Below are positions 33,648 through 42,062 of a DNA stretch of 64,000 nt, piece after piece (position 1 is the stretch's first letter; every line of letters begins with the position of its first letter). Made by a program: the position numbers and the translations under genes. The stretch comes from Variovorax sp037204085 (GTDB lineage Bacteria; Pseudomonadota; Gammaproteobacteria; Burkholderiales; Burkholderiaceae_C): positions 62,001-126,000 of the forward strand of contig NZ_JBBCBW010000012.1 of assembly GCF_037204085.1 (NCBI RefSeq), given 5' to 3'. The notes beneath the pieces are model-generated. The model did not search any database, had not been told where the DNA came from, and saw only the letters and a list, made by a program, of their open reading frames with translations.

Positions 33648-35192
33648 ATGTCCGAAGAAATCGGTGTCAATCCCAAGCACGGCCGTGCCGGCCGCCATCC
33701 CACCAAGGCCACTCTGGATGCGCTCGCAGGGCATGGCGATCCTGGCATGTTCGGCAGGATGTTCCCGCGGCTCGCGCCGCTCTCGGTTGCCGACGACAAG
33801 TTGAGAGCCCTCGCCGATGCAATGCTCGATGCCGGTCCGGCTGGTGGCGGAAACAACCCGCGAGTGCCGGCAGGGTTCACCTACCTGGGCCAGTTCGTCG
33901 ATCACGACATCACGCTGGACCTGACCTCCATCGGCGACAAGCTGGAAGACCCGACCGCGGTGGAGAATTTCAGAACGCCCGCGCTGGACCTGGACTCGAT
34001 CTATGGGCGCGGTCCGGACGGCAGTCCGCACCTTTATGCCCGCGGCCCCAACAACGGACCCAGCGCGAAGCTGCTGATCGGCAAGACCACGCTCGGCTTT
34101 CAACAGAACGCGACCGACATAGCCGGTGTGTTCCCCAACGACTTGCCGCGAAGCCCCGAAGGCCAAGCCTTGATCGGCGACCACCGCAACGACGAGAACC
34201 TGCTGGTCGCGCAGACCCACCTGGCTTTCATGAAGTTCCACAACAAGGTGGTCGATCTGCTGGCGGCCTCGCCGACGGCGCCTGCGCCCGCCGAGCTCTT
34301 CTTCGAGGCCCGGCGCGAGGTGACCTGGCACTATCAATGGCTCGTTCTGCACGACTTCGTGGAACGGCTTACCGAAGACGGCATCGTGGCTCGCATCCTC
34401 AACGAGGGCCGCCAGTTCTACAGATTCAAGAAGACGCCCTACATGCCGGTGGAGTTCTCCGGTGCGGCCTACCGGCTTGGACACAGCATGGTTCGGGAGG
34501 TCTACAGCCATAACCGGGTCTTCACCCCGGGCGGGCTCGCGCCCGCTTCGCTGGGGCTGCTGTTCGCGTTCTCCGGCCTTTCCGGCGGCATTGTGGGCGA
34601 CCTGGCGCCTGAGCCGCTCACCGCGCCAACGCCGATCAGCAAGCTTGCCAGCAACTGGATCATCGACTGGCGGCGCTTCTACGATTTCGGCAACAACCCG
34701 CCAGGGGTCACGCTCAATCAGGCGCGCAGCATCGATCCTTTCATCGTGAAGGCTCTGCACACCTTGCCCGGCGGTGCCAGCCTCCCATTCCTGAACCTGA
34801 AGCGGGGCGTGATGCTCGGACTGCCCTCTGGCCAATCGGTGGCACGGGCGATGGAAGTGCCCAACCCCCTGACAAGCGCCGAGATCTCGTCCGGCACGGA
34901 CGGCGCCGTGGCCAAGGCACAGGGACTGCATGAGCAGACGCCCCTGTGGTACTACATCCTCAAGGAAGCGTCGGTCAGAGAGGGCGGCGAGCGATTGGGG
35001 CCTGTGGGCGCGCGCATCGTGGCGGAGGTCTTCATCGGATTGGTCCACGGCGATCATGAGTCCTATCTGTGGAAGAAGGGCCCCGCGTGGACGCCAACCC
35101 TTCCTTCGCGCACGCCGGGGACTTTTACGATGGTCGACCTGCTGCAGTTCGTAGGCGACGTGAGTCCCATCGACGGCGTGACTCAAGTCTGA
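33648..35192 (+). CDS. Animal-type heme peroxidase family protein
   Basis: A 514-residue member of the peroxidase-cyclooxygenase superfamily, uncommon in bacteria. Expected active-site parts are visible: distal His86 in YLGQFVDHDITLDLTS, catalytic Arg180 with Glu183 in IGDHRNDENLLVAQ, and proximal His279 in AAYRLGHSMVREVYSHNRVF. There is no signal peptide, so the protein is cytoplasmic or leaves by another route. The ATG at 33648 follows AAGGAAG (33638-33644). Bacterial members can oxidise halides or aromatic compounds; the substrate here is unknown. A tandem repeat lies upstream, and the gene is monocistronic and convergent with the lipase-like gene. Confidence 0.88.
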   Translation: MSEEIGVNPKHGRAGRHPTKATLDALAGHGDPGMFGRMFPRLAPLSVADDKLRALADAMLDAGPAGGGNNPRVPAGFTYLGQFVDHDITLDLTSIGDKLEDPTAVENFRTPALDLDSIYGRGPDGSPHLYARGPNNGPSAKLLIGKTTLGFQQNATDIAGVFPNDLPRSPEGQALIGDHRNDENLLVAQTHLAFMKFHNKVVDLLAASPTAPAPAELFFEARREVTWHYQWLVLHDFVERLTEDGIVARILNEGRQFYRFKKTPYMPVEFSGAAYRLGHSMVREVYSHNRVFTPGGLAPASLGLLFAFSGLSGGIVGDLAPEPLTAPTPISKLASNWIIDWRRFYDFGNNPPGVTLNQARSIDPFIVKALHTLPGGASLPFLNLKRGVMLGLPSGQSVARAMEVPNPLTSAEISSGTDGAVAKAQGLHEQTPLWYYILKEASVREGGERLGPVGARIVAEVFIGLVHGDHESYLWKKGPAWTPTLPSRTPGTFTMVDLLQFVGDVSPIDGVTQV

Positions 35193-35214
35193 TCCCGGTC
35201 TGATTGGCGCCTCG

Positions 35215-35240
35215 GCGACGCGTCTCAGTGGCCGCGTCGC
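35215..35240. terminator. Hairpin between convergent peroxidase and lipase genes
   Basis: GCGACGCG (35215-35222) pairs perfectly with CGCGTCGC (35233-35240) over a 10-nt loop in a 98-bp convergent gap. There is no T tract. Confidence 0.55.
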
Positions 35241-35290
35241 GCGTGCGCTCATCACGGTGCAAGAATCGCCTGCGCTGCCGACACGGTGCG

Positions 35291-37507
35291 CTATTTCACG
35301 AAGTTCAGCTTGTCCAGAATCGCCGGATCGAGGCCGAGTTCGAAGAAAGGTTGCGGGCCGTCGGCGTCGCTGAAGGCCGCACCGCCACTTGCCAGGAAGC
35401 TGCCGATCTGCCTTTGTGCCTGCAGCGCGTAGGGTGCGGCTGCGGGATTGGTGATCTCGAGCAGGTACCCGTGCGGGTTGCTGCCCACCGCCGCGTTCGC
35501 CGCCAGTGCCAGGTCGTGCCGGTAGAAGCTGACTCGATCGTTCAGTTCGCCTCCGCGCACGATCCACGCTGAGCTGGGGTTGCTCATGACGTTGTCGCCT
35601 TTGGCGTACTGCAGGATCACCGGCTTCGGCTGGTGCCCCGGCAGCGGACGCAATCTCAGAAGCGGCGCGTAGGCGGTGGCTACCCCGGCCTGCTGTGCCC
35701 ATTCGCTGTTGTCGAAGGACTTGGCAATAGCCATTGCACCATCCACATGCCTGGTCAGTGGCGGCTCGTTGCGGAATGGCTGGTTGTCGTCCCACTGCGG
35801 GATGCCATTGGCAGGCGGGAGGTTGATGAGCGACGGCTTGCGGGAGGCCAGGCTGAAGGCACGCAGGATGCGGAACTCACCGTTGCGCGTGGCCTCGATC
35901 AGGCTGCCGCCGCCGACGTTGGGTACGCCGGCAACGATGCCTGGGTCCACGCCAAGGAGCATCGCGCCGTACACGCCGCCAAAGGACTGGCCTGCATAGG
36001 AGATGCGGGTGCCGTCGAAGTCAGGTTGTCCGTCGCCGTCCAGATCGACGCCCTTGCTGAACCGGCGTGCCAGTTCGGCCAGGTCGACGACGGTCTGCCG
36101 CAGCGAGTCGCGCGGCCCGATCACGCCATAGGGTGCCGACGCCGTGCTGCCTTCGGTGGCGTCGATCTTGCCGTCTCCGTTCTGGTCGATGCCGCGGCCC
36201 GGCGTGGCCACAGCGATCACGCTGCCGTCGGTGCCCGTCATTTCCACGCTGCCTTGCGAGCCGCCTCCATGCCCGACCACGTTGATCGACACAGTGGCCA
36301 GACCGTAGGAAGCCAACACGGAGGCCATTGCCCATGGCGCACCTTGGATCGAATCGCCGAAGCCGTGGCCGAACAGCACCACCGGCCAGCCGCCTGCCGG
36401 CTTGGGGCCGGACGGCACGAAGATCTGTACCGTCGTGGCCTGCTCGCCGCGCGGAAGGGGAGTCACTGCGGTGCCCACAGGCGTGATGCGGGCTGTGGCC
36501 GTATCGATGAAGTTCGGCGAAAGGAAACTGGCATAGGCCACCTGCGCCACCGCACCGGGCACCGTCTGGAGCGCTTGGAGCCTCAAAGTGCTGTTGCTGA
36601 ATGTGGGTGCCGTACCGACCTGCCGCTTCACTACACCGCTGCTCAAATTCGCAACATCGAATACCGCCCGCACCGTAGCGCCATTGCGCGAGCCGATCAT
36701 GAAGTCGAGTCCGGCCGCGGGGCGAGCCTTGACCAGGTTCACCATGCCGGCCAGCTGGGCGGTTGCGGTTTGCGTTGTGAAAAGGCTGGCGGCCACCGGC
36801 TTGGCCGCATCGAACGGCAGCAGCGCCAATGCCTGGCGCAACTCGTTTCGGTAGCTGCCGGTATCAGCGGCGCTGCCCACGGGCATGCCACTCGACGTAT
36901 CCAGCCATTCGCCCCGGCCAAGCGGCTTTCCGGCCGAGTCCTTGACCCGGTTGGTCACGACCAGCACGTAGCGCGCTCGCTCGCGGAGCAGCTGGTCGCT
37001 CTTGAAGCTCAGCGTGCGCGACGGTGCGTCCCAGGCCACCTGGTTGATGCCGCTGCGCTCGCCCAGTCTCCAGCCGTCCGCCCCGCCGACTCGCACCAGG
37101 TAGACGCTCTCGCTGGTGACGCTGGCAGGGTCGATGTCTCCAGTGAAGGGCACGGTGAAGCGAGGCGTGATCGAAAAGCCGTCGAGCGTGCCCAGCTCGT
37201 CAATGTCCTGGCAGTCGCTCACCTGGACCGCGCAGTCCGGTTTGGGCAGCGAGACGCGGCGTCCCGACAACTGCTGCGCGTCGGCGACGGTATAGCGATC
37301 GGAGGGGAAGGGCGCGCCGTCCGGCGAAATCGCCGAAAAGCCCACCGCCACCTTGCTGTCGGAGGAATCGACCGCCCCGTTTCCCGGCGTCCAGTTGCCG
37401 AACCCCGCAGGTGAACTCCCGGATCCTCCACAGGCTGTGAGGGCTGCAGCAGCCGTTGCAGCGGCTGCGAAAGCCGATTTGAGGCGTACGGTTGCCTTTC
37501 TATGCAT
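35291..37507 (-). CDS. Large lipase-like lipoprotein (bacterial virulence-factor lipase N-terminal type)
   Basis: A 738-residue lipoprotein: AAATAAAALTACGGSGSSP gives the lipidated Cys. The first half is a beta-rich region (FTGDIDPASVTSESVYLVRV). The second half is an alpha/beta hydrolase with oxyanion segment VVLFGHGFGDSIQG and nucleophile elbow YAGQSFGGVYG (GxSxG). Two EF-hand-like loops, DQNGDGKIDATEG and DLDGDGQPDFDG, flank the hydrolase core and probably bind calcium. It is expected to be a surface or periplasmic esterase/lipase. The ATG at 37507 has AGGAGA upstream. The longer frame to 37795 has no support. Confidence 0.85.
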   Translation of the reverse strand: MHRKATVRLKSAFAAAATAAAALTACGGSGSSPAGFGNWTPGNGAVDSSDSKVAVGFSAISPDGAPFPSDRYTVADAQQLSGRRVSLPKPDCAVQVSDCQDIDELGTLDGFSITPRFTVPFTGDIDPASVTSESVYLVRVGGADGWRLGERSGINQVAWDAPSRTLSFKSDQLLRERARYVLVVTNRVKDSAGKPLGRGEWLDTSSGMPVGSAADTGSYRNELRQALALLPFDAAKPVAASLFTTQTATAQLAGMVNLVKARPAAGLDFMIGSRNGATVRAVFDVANLSSGVVKRQVGTAPTFSNSTLRLQALQTVPGAVAQVAYASFLSPNFIDTATARITPVGTAVTPLPRGEQATTVQIFVPSGPKPAGGWPVVLFGHGFGDSIQGAPWAMASVLASYGLATVSINVVGHGGGSQGSVEMTGTDGSVIAVATPGRGIDQNGDGKIDATEGSTASAPYGVIGPRDSLRQTVVDLAELARRFSKGVDLDGDGQPDFDGTRISYAGQSFGGVYGAMLLGVDPGIVAGVPNVGGGSLIEATRNGEFRILRAFSLASRKPSLINLPPANGIPQWDDNQPFRNEPPLTRHVDGAMAIAKSFDNSEWAQQAGVATAYAPLLRLRPLPGHQPKPVILQYAKGDNVMSNPSSAWIVRGGELNDRVSFYRHDLALAANAAVGSNPHGYLLEITNPAAAPYALQAQRQIGSFLASGGAAFSDADGPQPFFELGLDPAILDKLNFVK

Positions 37508-37886
37508 TGCGAAGTCTCCTGTTGTGTTTCTTGGCATATCGCTTGTGGCGGGCCGGTAGCGGTTGGACTGCCGCCTGCGCGACCTCGAGCTGGGGCAAAG
37601 TGTCTTGACTGGTTCAACGGCGGGCAATGGCAAGATCGCTCGCCGCGATTGGCAAAAACGATCTGGGCGAAGATCGGGCAGATTCGCCGCAGCCGATAAG
37701 GCGCAACCCTGCCGACGATCGACATCATTCGCCAATTGAACCAATTTTTTTGAAATAAAGAGCAGGGTTCGATCGCAATTCAATTGAATTCTCAATGCAT
37801 TTGAGTGCTTTGCGTTTTTCTATGGCTTGACGTATTTAATGCCGCGGTGCTACCATCCATATTTGCTCATATTTTTAATTAATCTC
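37508..37886. promoter_or_regulatory. AT-rich divergent gap between lipase-like and TetR genes
   Basis: A 379-bp stretch with no gene, clearly richer in A and T than its surroundings from about 37730. It holds the perfect palindrome AATTCAATTGAATT (37777-37790) and a plus-strand promoter candidate TTGACG (37827-37832) with TACCAT (37851-37856) for the TetR gene. Confidence 0.5.
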
Positions 37887-38558
37887 GTGCAAAGTAATAA
37901 AATAAAATCTTCCAACTCTTCGGAAGCAGGCGAAAAGCAGGGGTATCACCACGGGAATCTCAGGGAGGCCCTGATTCAAGGTGGATTGAAAATCCTCAGG
38001 GAAGAGGGGATAGAAGGAGTGACCCTGAGGGCCGTGGCTCAATACGCAGGCGTTTCCCAGGCGGCCATCAGAAACCACTACAGAGACAAGAACTCCTTGC
38101 TCGCCGCCATGGCTGCCGCCGGACATGTCGATCTCTCGAAGCGGAGGGGTCGCAAGCGGGGACAGCCGACGAAGCTGGAAGATGTCATTGGCTTGATATT
38201 TTCCAATTACGTGGAATTTGCAATTGAGAATCCGGATCTGTTTCGCCTCATGTTTGCGTACAAGAGCTTGCGGCGGCAGGAGTATTCAGATCTGGAGAGT
38301 AATTCGACAGCAGCGCTTCGCAACTTGATGGATCTGCTCTCGCAAGCCCTTGCCTTGGAGGGAATTTTCGAAAAGGATGTCGAGCCTTTGACCTTCAAGG
38401 TCTGGAGTGCGATGCACGGAATTGCGATGCTTGCCATAGATGGGCAATACGTAAAAATCGCGGGCAACAGAACGCTCATTGCCCAGCATTGCCGCGAACT
38501 GGCGCAGATGATCGCCGTGGGATTCGTGCAGGTGGAAAACCTGAAGAAATCGTCCTGA
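37887..38558 (+). CDS. TetR-family regulator upstream of the oxygenase-ABC transporter locus
   Basis: A 223-residue TetR protein. The helix-turn-helix is YHHGNLREALIQGGLKILRE, then VTLRAVAQYAGVSQAAIRNH. The C-terminal domain resembles the WHG type (FAIENPDLFRLMFAYKSLRR, then FKVWSAMHGIAMLAIDGQYV). The start is uncertain: GTG at 37887 is used because a promoter-like TTGACG-N18-TACCAT ends about 30 bp earlier and TetR proteins rarely have longer tails; ATG at 37839 is the alternative. The gene has lower GC than its neighbours. It probably controls the oxygenase gene, whose leader holds two inverted repeats. Confidence 0.78.
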   Translation: MQSNKIKSSNSSEAGEKQGYHHGNLREALIQGGLKILREEGIEGVTLRAVAQYAGVSQAAIRNHYRDKNSLLAAMAAAGHVDLSKRRGRKRGQPTKLEDVIGLIFSNYVEFAIENPDLFRLMFAYKSLRRQEYSDLESNSTAALRNLMDLLSQALALEGIFEKDVEPLTFKVWSAMHGIAMLAIDGQYVKIAGNRTLIAQHCRELAQMIAVGFVQVENLKKSS

Positions 38559-38639
38559 ATCCATGGCGGCCCGCGTGTCACGCGCGCGCCCGCCATCGCG
38601 CTTCCGGGAATGGCTTCGCGGCGACTGCATATCACATGA

Positions 38640-38658
38640 ATGTATTCGTTGAATACAT
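38640..38658. promoter_or_regulatory. Perfect 19-bp palindrome, candidate TetR operator
   Basis: ATGTATTCGTTGAATACAT has perfect 8-bp arms around GTT. It lies 130 bp before the oxygenase start, in a gap of 229 bp after the TetR gene. Confidence 0.6.
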
Positions 38659-38696
38659 GGAAAACACGTGGCCTCGTAAGGACCTCAAAAACACGC

Positions 38697-38721
38697 TCAA
38701 TGTTTACAATGAACACATTGA
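38697..38721. promoter_or_regulatory. Inverted repeat before the oxygenase gene
   Basis: TCAATGT (38697-38703) and ACATTGA (38715-38721) are exact complements separated by 11 bp. This may be a second operator or an RNA stem in the leader of the oxygenase gene. Confidence 0.45.
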
Positions 38722-38787
38722 AGCCGACGCTGAGCTTCGAGCCGAGGCGGCCGACTTTTCCGCGCATACGAACCACGAGGCAACCAC

Positions 38788-40359
38788 ATGTCCGATCCCG
38801 CGATCGAAACCATCTTCAGTGCCGAGGAGCTGCAACTCCTCGATCAAATCTCTGCCGATGCGGAGGCCCACAACCGCACCAGCGTGTACAACGTGCCCGG
38901 CTATGCGCCGGTGTCCCACGAGACGCGTCATGTACCCGTGAAAGTTTCGGGCCAACTGCCCAAGGATCTGCGCGGTGTGTACCTGCGAAACGGCGCCAAC
39001 GCCCGCTTCAAGAAGACCATGTCGCGTGCGCATGCGTTCAACGGCGCGGGCATGCTGCACCAAGTGCAGATTGGCGATGGCGAGGTGACCTACTCGAACG
39101 TCTTCGTGCGAACACCGCGCGATGCTTTCGAAGAGAAGGTGGGCCGCGAGATCTACCCGCAGTTCTCCGATCTGGCCAACGGTGCCACGAGGCAGCAGCC
39201 GAAGCTGAAGCTGATCGAATCGAAGAAGGCGCAAGGTGCCATTCCGAACTTGACGCCGCTCGAACTGAGCACCGCCTCCACTGCCGTGCAGATGCACAAG
39301 GGCAAGCTGTACTGCCTGAACGAAACGGCTTTCCCATTCGTGCTGAACACGCGCGAAGTCGAAGGGCGTCTGGTCATTGACGGAACGGGTCGGCTCGAGA
39401 CGTGGGACGGCAAGCTGCAAAGCCCGTTCTCGGCCCATCCGCGCATCGATCCGAAGAACGGCACCTTCTACAACGTCAGCATCCATCGCCAGAACGGCGG
39501 CATCTTCTACTCCCGGCTGGAGGATGGCGATCTGAAGGATCACCAGCTGATCCATCAGCAGGAGGGTGCTGGCGGCTGGATGGCTTATCTGCACGACTAC
39601 ATCGTCTCGGAGAACCATGTGATCTTTCCCGACCCTTCGTTGCGCAGCGACCGCTCGCGCATCGGGCAGGAAGAAAGCATCTACTACTTCGATGCGGGCT
39701 ACAAAATGCGCTGGGGCGTGCTGCCGCGCTACCCCAAGGCCGGTGACACCGTTCGCTGGTTCGAGACGAACGAACCGGGCTTTATCTGGCACATGGTCAA
39801 CGGCTGGCAGCAGACCGGGAAGGACGGTCACAAGCAGATCGTGCTATTCGCGCCTTTGTTCAAGAACTACCAGGCCGGTGTGCCCATCCATAGCCCCGAA
39901 GAGGGGCATGGCAAGCTCCACAAGTGGGTGCTGGATCTGGAAACCGGCGCGGTAGAAGCCAGGCAGCTGCTCGATGGTGCCTTCGAGCGCCCGAGCATCA
40001 ATCCGGCCCGCTCGGGCTTGCCTTGCCGCTACGTCTACCTGCTTGACGAGAGCAGTGGGTACATGGGCAAGGGTGTGCTCAAGTACGACCTGCAGGAGGA
40101 GAGGGAGGTCGGCTACCTGAACTACGGCGATGCGCTGGGCGGCGAGGCGCTGTTCGTGCCGCGCGAAGGTGCCTCGGCCGAAGACGATGGCTACCTGGTC
40201 GACCTGCTCATGAAGGAGAACGAAGCGGCCCTGGTGGTCTTCAGCGCCGCCACCCTGCAGGAGCTGGCGCGCATACAACTGCCGGCGCGCGTGCCGTTCG
40301 GAGTGCATGCCTGCTGGTTGGACCCGCAGTGCCTGTCTGGGATGCGCCACGGCGAGTAG
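38788..40359 (+). CDS. Carotenoid/lignostilbene-type cleavage oxygenase
   Basis: A 523-residue member of the carotenoid cleavage oxygenase (RPE65) family, which splits a carbon-carbon double bond with oxygen using iron held by four histidines. Candidate ligands lie in SPFSAHPRIDPKNG, MAYLHDYIVSENHVIF, GFIWHMVNGW and the last block VPFGVHACWL. The N-terminal LRGVYLRNGANARF and AHAFNGAGMLHQVQIGDGEV are also typical. Cleaved substrates in bacteria include lignostilbenes, isoeugenol and apocarotenoids, all of which give aldehydes. An aldehyde dehydrogenase ends the same locus, and an ABC importer lies between. The substrate itself cannot be read from sequence. Confidence 0.92.
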   Translation: MSDPAIETIFSAEELQLLDQISADAEAHNRTSVYNVPGYAPVSHETRHVPVKVSGQLPKDLRGVYLRNGANARFKKTMSRAHAFNGAGMLHQVQIGDGEVTYSNVFVRTPRDAFEEKVGREIYPQFSDLANGATRQQPKLKLIESKKAQGAIPNLTPLELSTASTAVQMHKGKLYCLNETAFPFVLNTREVEGRLVIDGTGRLETWDGKLQSPFSAHPRIDPKNGTFYNVSIHRQNGGIFYSRLEDGDLKDHQLIHQQEGAGGWMAYLHDYIVSENHVIFPDPSLRSDRSRIGQEESIYYFDAGYKMRWGVLPRYPKAGDTVRWFETNEPGFIWHMVNGWQQTGKDGHKQIVLFAPLFKNYQAGVPIHSPEEGHGKLHKWVLDLETGAVEARQLLDGAFERPSINPARSGLPCRYVYLLDESSGYMGKGVLKYDLQEEREVGYLNYGDALGGEALFVPREGASAEDDGYLVDLLMKENEAALVVFSAATLQELARIQLPARVPFGVHACWLDPQCLSGMRHGE

Positions 40360-40399
40360 CCGGGATACCTCGGCCGACGGGCATCAGGCTTCGAGGTTT

Positions 40400-40418
40400 A
40401 TCTCATCGACGATGAGAT
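40400..40418. promoter_or_regulatory. Perfect 19-bp palindrome after the oxygenase gene
   Basis: ATCTCATCGACGATGAGAT has 8-bp arms around GAC, 40 bp after the oxygenase stop. It has the same 8-3-8 geometry as the palindrome at 38640-38658 but a different sequence. It could be an operator or an RNA hairpin. Confidence 0.5.
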
Positions 40419-40500
40419 TTGCCCATCCGTCAAATGTCAAAGAGCGAACCCAGATTCGGGATGGAAACCCTAGGGTCGATCTCCTTCTTAACGGCCTAAA

Positions 40501-40515
40501 CTAATCACTGATTAG
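40501..40515. promoter_or_regulatory. Perfect 15-bp palindrome before the ABC operon
   Basis: CTAATCACTGATTAG is a perfect palindrome with 7-bp arms around C, 98 bp before the ATP-binding-protein start. It is a good size for a dimeric repressor. Confidence 0.55.
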
Positions 40516-40520
40516 ATTAA

Positions 40521-40539
40521 TGCCCAACCCGGTTGGGCA
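40521..40539. terminator. GC-rich hairpin before the ABC operon
   Basis: TGCCCAAC (40521-40528) and GTTGGGCA (40532-40539) pair perfectly around CCG, 5 bp after the preceding palindrome. It could stop read-through from the oxygenase gene or serve as an operator. There is no T tract. Confidence 0.4.
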
Positions 40540-40612
40540 CGCTCCGCGCCAGGTTGCGCAGGTGGTGTGCGAAGAGCCGTAGCTGTTGCCTCTCGGAAAG
40601 GATGGCGGACTC

Positions 40613-41338
40613 GTGTTGAATGTCGAGAAACTTAGTGTTTTCTATGGCGGGGTGAAGGCGCTGAACGAGCTTTCAATGCGCCTCGAACCCTCGCGCATCT
40701 ATGGCCTCATCGGGCCCAACGGGGCGGGCAAATCCACCGCGATCAACGCCATATCGGGCGCCATCCGGCCCACTGCGGGGAGCATTCGGCTGCGCGACCG
40801 AGACCTCACTTCGCAGGTAGCGCACGAGCGCGCGCGTGCGGGCATCGGTCGCACCTTCCAGAATCTCGCGTTGTTCCAGAGCATGACGGTGTACGAAAAC
40901 ATCGCGTGCGGCGCACTGCACGCCAGAGGCGCGGCAGGGGGAGGGGATCCGTTGGGCACGGTGGATGGCCTCATCGAGGAATTCGGTCTAGAAACTGTGC
41001 GCGACCACCACACCAAGGCGTTGCCGCTGGGTATTCGCAAGCGGGTGGAGCTTGCGCGCGCCTTTGCGTCCAACCCGAGCGTGCTGCTGCTGGACGAACC
41101 GGCGGCCGGACTCACGCCGGAAGATATGGAAGACCTCAAGCGGCGCGTGCAGCGCCTGCGCGATGCAGGCGGCATTGCCCTCATCGTCGAGCACCACATG
41201 GGCCTGGTGATGTCGCTGTGCGAACACCTGTACGTGCTGGAGTTCGGCAAGCTGATCGCGTCTGGGTCACCGCAGCAGGTGATCGCCGATCCGCTGGTGC
41301 AGGCGGCGTATTTCGGAGTCGAAGATGAAATCCATTGA
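40613..41338 (+). CDS. livG: Branched-chain-type ABC transporter ATP-binding protein (LivG type)
   Basis: A 241-residue ATPase: Walker A GPNGAGKS, the Q loop with FQNLALFQSMTVYENIACGA, signature LPLGIRKRVELARAFA, Walker B SVLLLDEPAAGL and the switch His in IVEHHMGLVMSLCEH. It powers a HAAT-family importer together with the next four genes. The start codon is probably GTG at 40613, about 9 bp after AAAGGA; TTG at 40616 and TTG at 40586 are alternatives. It overlaps livF by 14 bp. Confidence 0.93.
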   Translation: MLNVEKLSVFYGGVKALNELSMRLEPSRIYGLIGPNGAGKSTAINAISGAIRPTAGSIRLRDRDLTSQVAHERARAGIGRTFQNLALFQSMTVYENIACGALHARGAAGGGDPLGTVDGLIEEFGLETVRDHHTKALPLGIRKRVELARAFASNPSVLLLDEPAAGLTPEDMEDLKRRVQRLRDAGGIALIVEHHMGLVMSLCEHLYVLEFGKLIASGSPQQVIADPLVQAAYFGVEDEIH

Positions 41339-42062
41339 GGAGGCAGGCACAGTGCTGCTGCGTACGCATGGCCTGCGCGCAGGCTACGGACCGATCGAGG
41401 TGATTTCCGATGTGTCGATCGCCGTGAAGACAGGCCGCATCACGGCGCTGTTGGGCGCCAATGGCGCCGGCAAGACCAGCTTGATTCGTGCGCTGTGCGG
41501 CATGGTCAAGGCCGAAGGCGAGATCCACCTTGGTGAGCGCAGCATCCGGGGCCTGCGAACCGAGCAGATCGCGCGGCTGGGTGTGGCCCAGGTGCCCGAG
41601 GGCCGTGGAACCTTCGCGGACCTGACGGTCGAGGAAAACCTGCGCGTGGGCAGCTTCGCCCGTCGCGCGGCCGCGGGTTTCGACGAGGCGCTCGAGCGTG
41701 TCTATGGCTGGCTGCCGCGACTGAAGGAGCGGCGCTGGCAGTTCGCCGGCAGCCTTTCAGGTGGTGAGCAGCAGATGGTGGCCATTGGCCGCGCACTGGT
41801 CGCGCAGCCCAAGGTGCTGCTGCTCGATGAACCCACTTTCGGGCTGGCACCGCGCATCGCGATGGAGGTGATCCAGATCCTTCGGAATTTGCAGGCCGAG
41901 TCTCCCATGGGCATCTTGCTCGCCGAACAGAACATGGCATTGGCACTGAAGGTCGCCGATGACGGCTATGTCCTGTCGAACGGCCGCGTGCTCGCGGCGG
42001 GTACCGCCAGCGCGCTGCGCGAAGACCCGGTCGCGCGGGCAGCGTACCTGGGGGAGGCATGA
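41325..42062 (+). CDS. livF: Branched-chain-type ABC transporter ATP-binding protein (LivF type)
   Basis: A 245-residue ATPase with Walker A GANGAGKTS, the LivF-typical VAQVPEGRGTFADLTVEENL, signature LSGGEQQMVAIGRALV, Walker B VLLLDEPTFGLAP and a terminal HGYVL-like block (DDGYVLSNGRVLAAGTASAL). It pairs with LivG as the motor heterodimer. Its start lies inside livG, and its stop overlaps the livH start (ATGA). Confidence 0.93.
   Translation: MKSIEEAGTVLLRTHGLRAGYGPIEVISDVSIAVKTGRITALLGANGAGKTSLIRALCGMVKAEGEIHLGERSIRGLRTEQIARLGVAQVPEGRGTFADLTVEENLRVGSFARRAAAGFDEALERVYGWLPRLKERRWQFAGSLSGGEQQMVAIGRALVAQPKVLLLDEPTFGLAPRIAMEVIQILRNLQAESPMGILLAEQNMALALKVADDGYVLSNGRVLAAGTASALREDPVARAAYLGEA

Noticed and set aside
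33624..35795. Minus-strand frame of 723 codons opposite the heme peroxidase
   Set aside because: No domain or motif. It overlaps both the peroxidase and the end of the lipase-like gene and is composed of Arg/Gly/His-rich sequence.
35633..37414. Plus-strand frame of 593 codons opposite the lipase-like gene
   Set aside because: Antisense shadow. The minus strand has a lipobox, GxSxG and a good ribosome-binding site.
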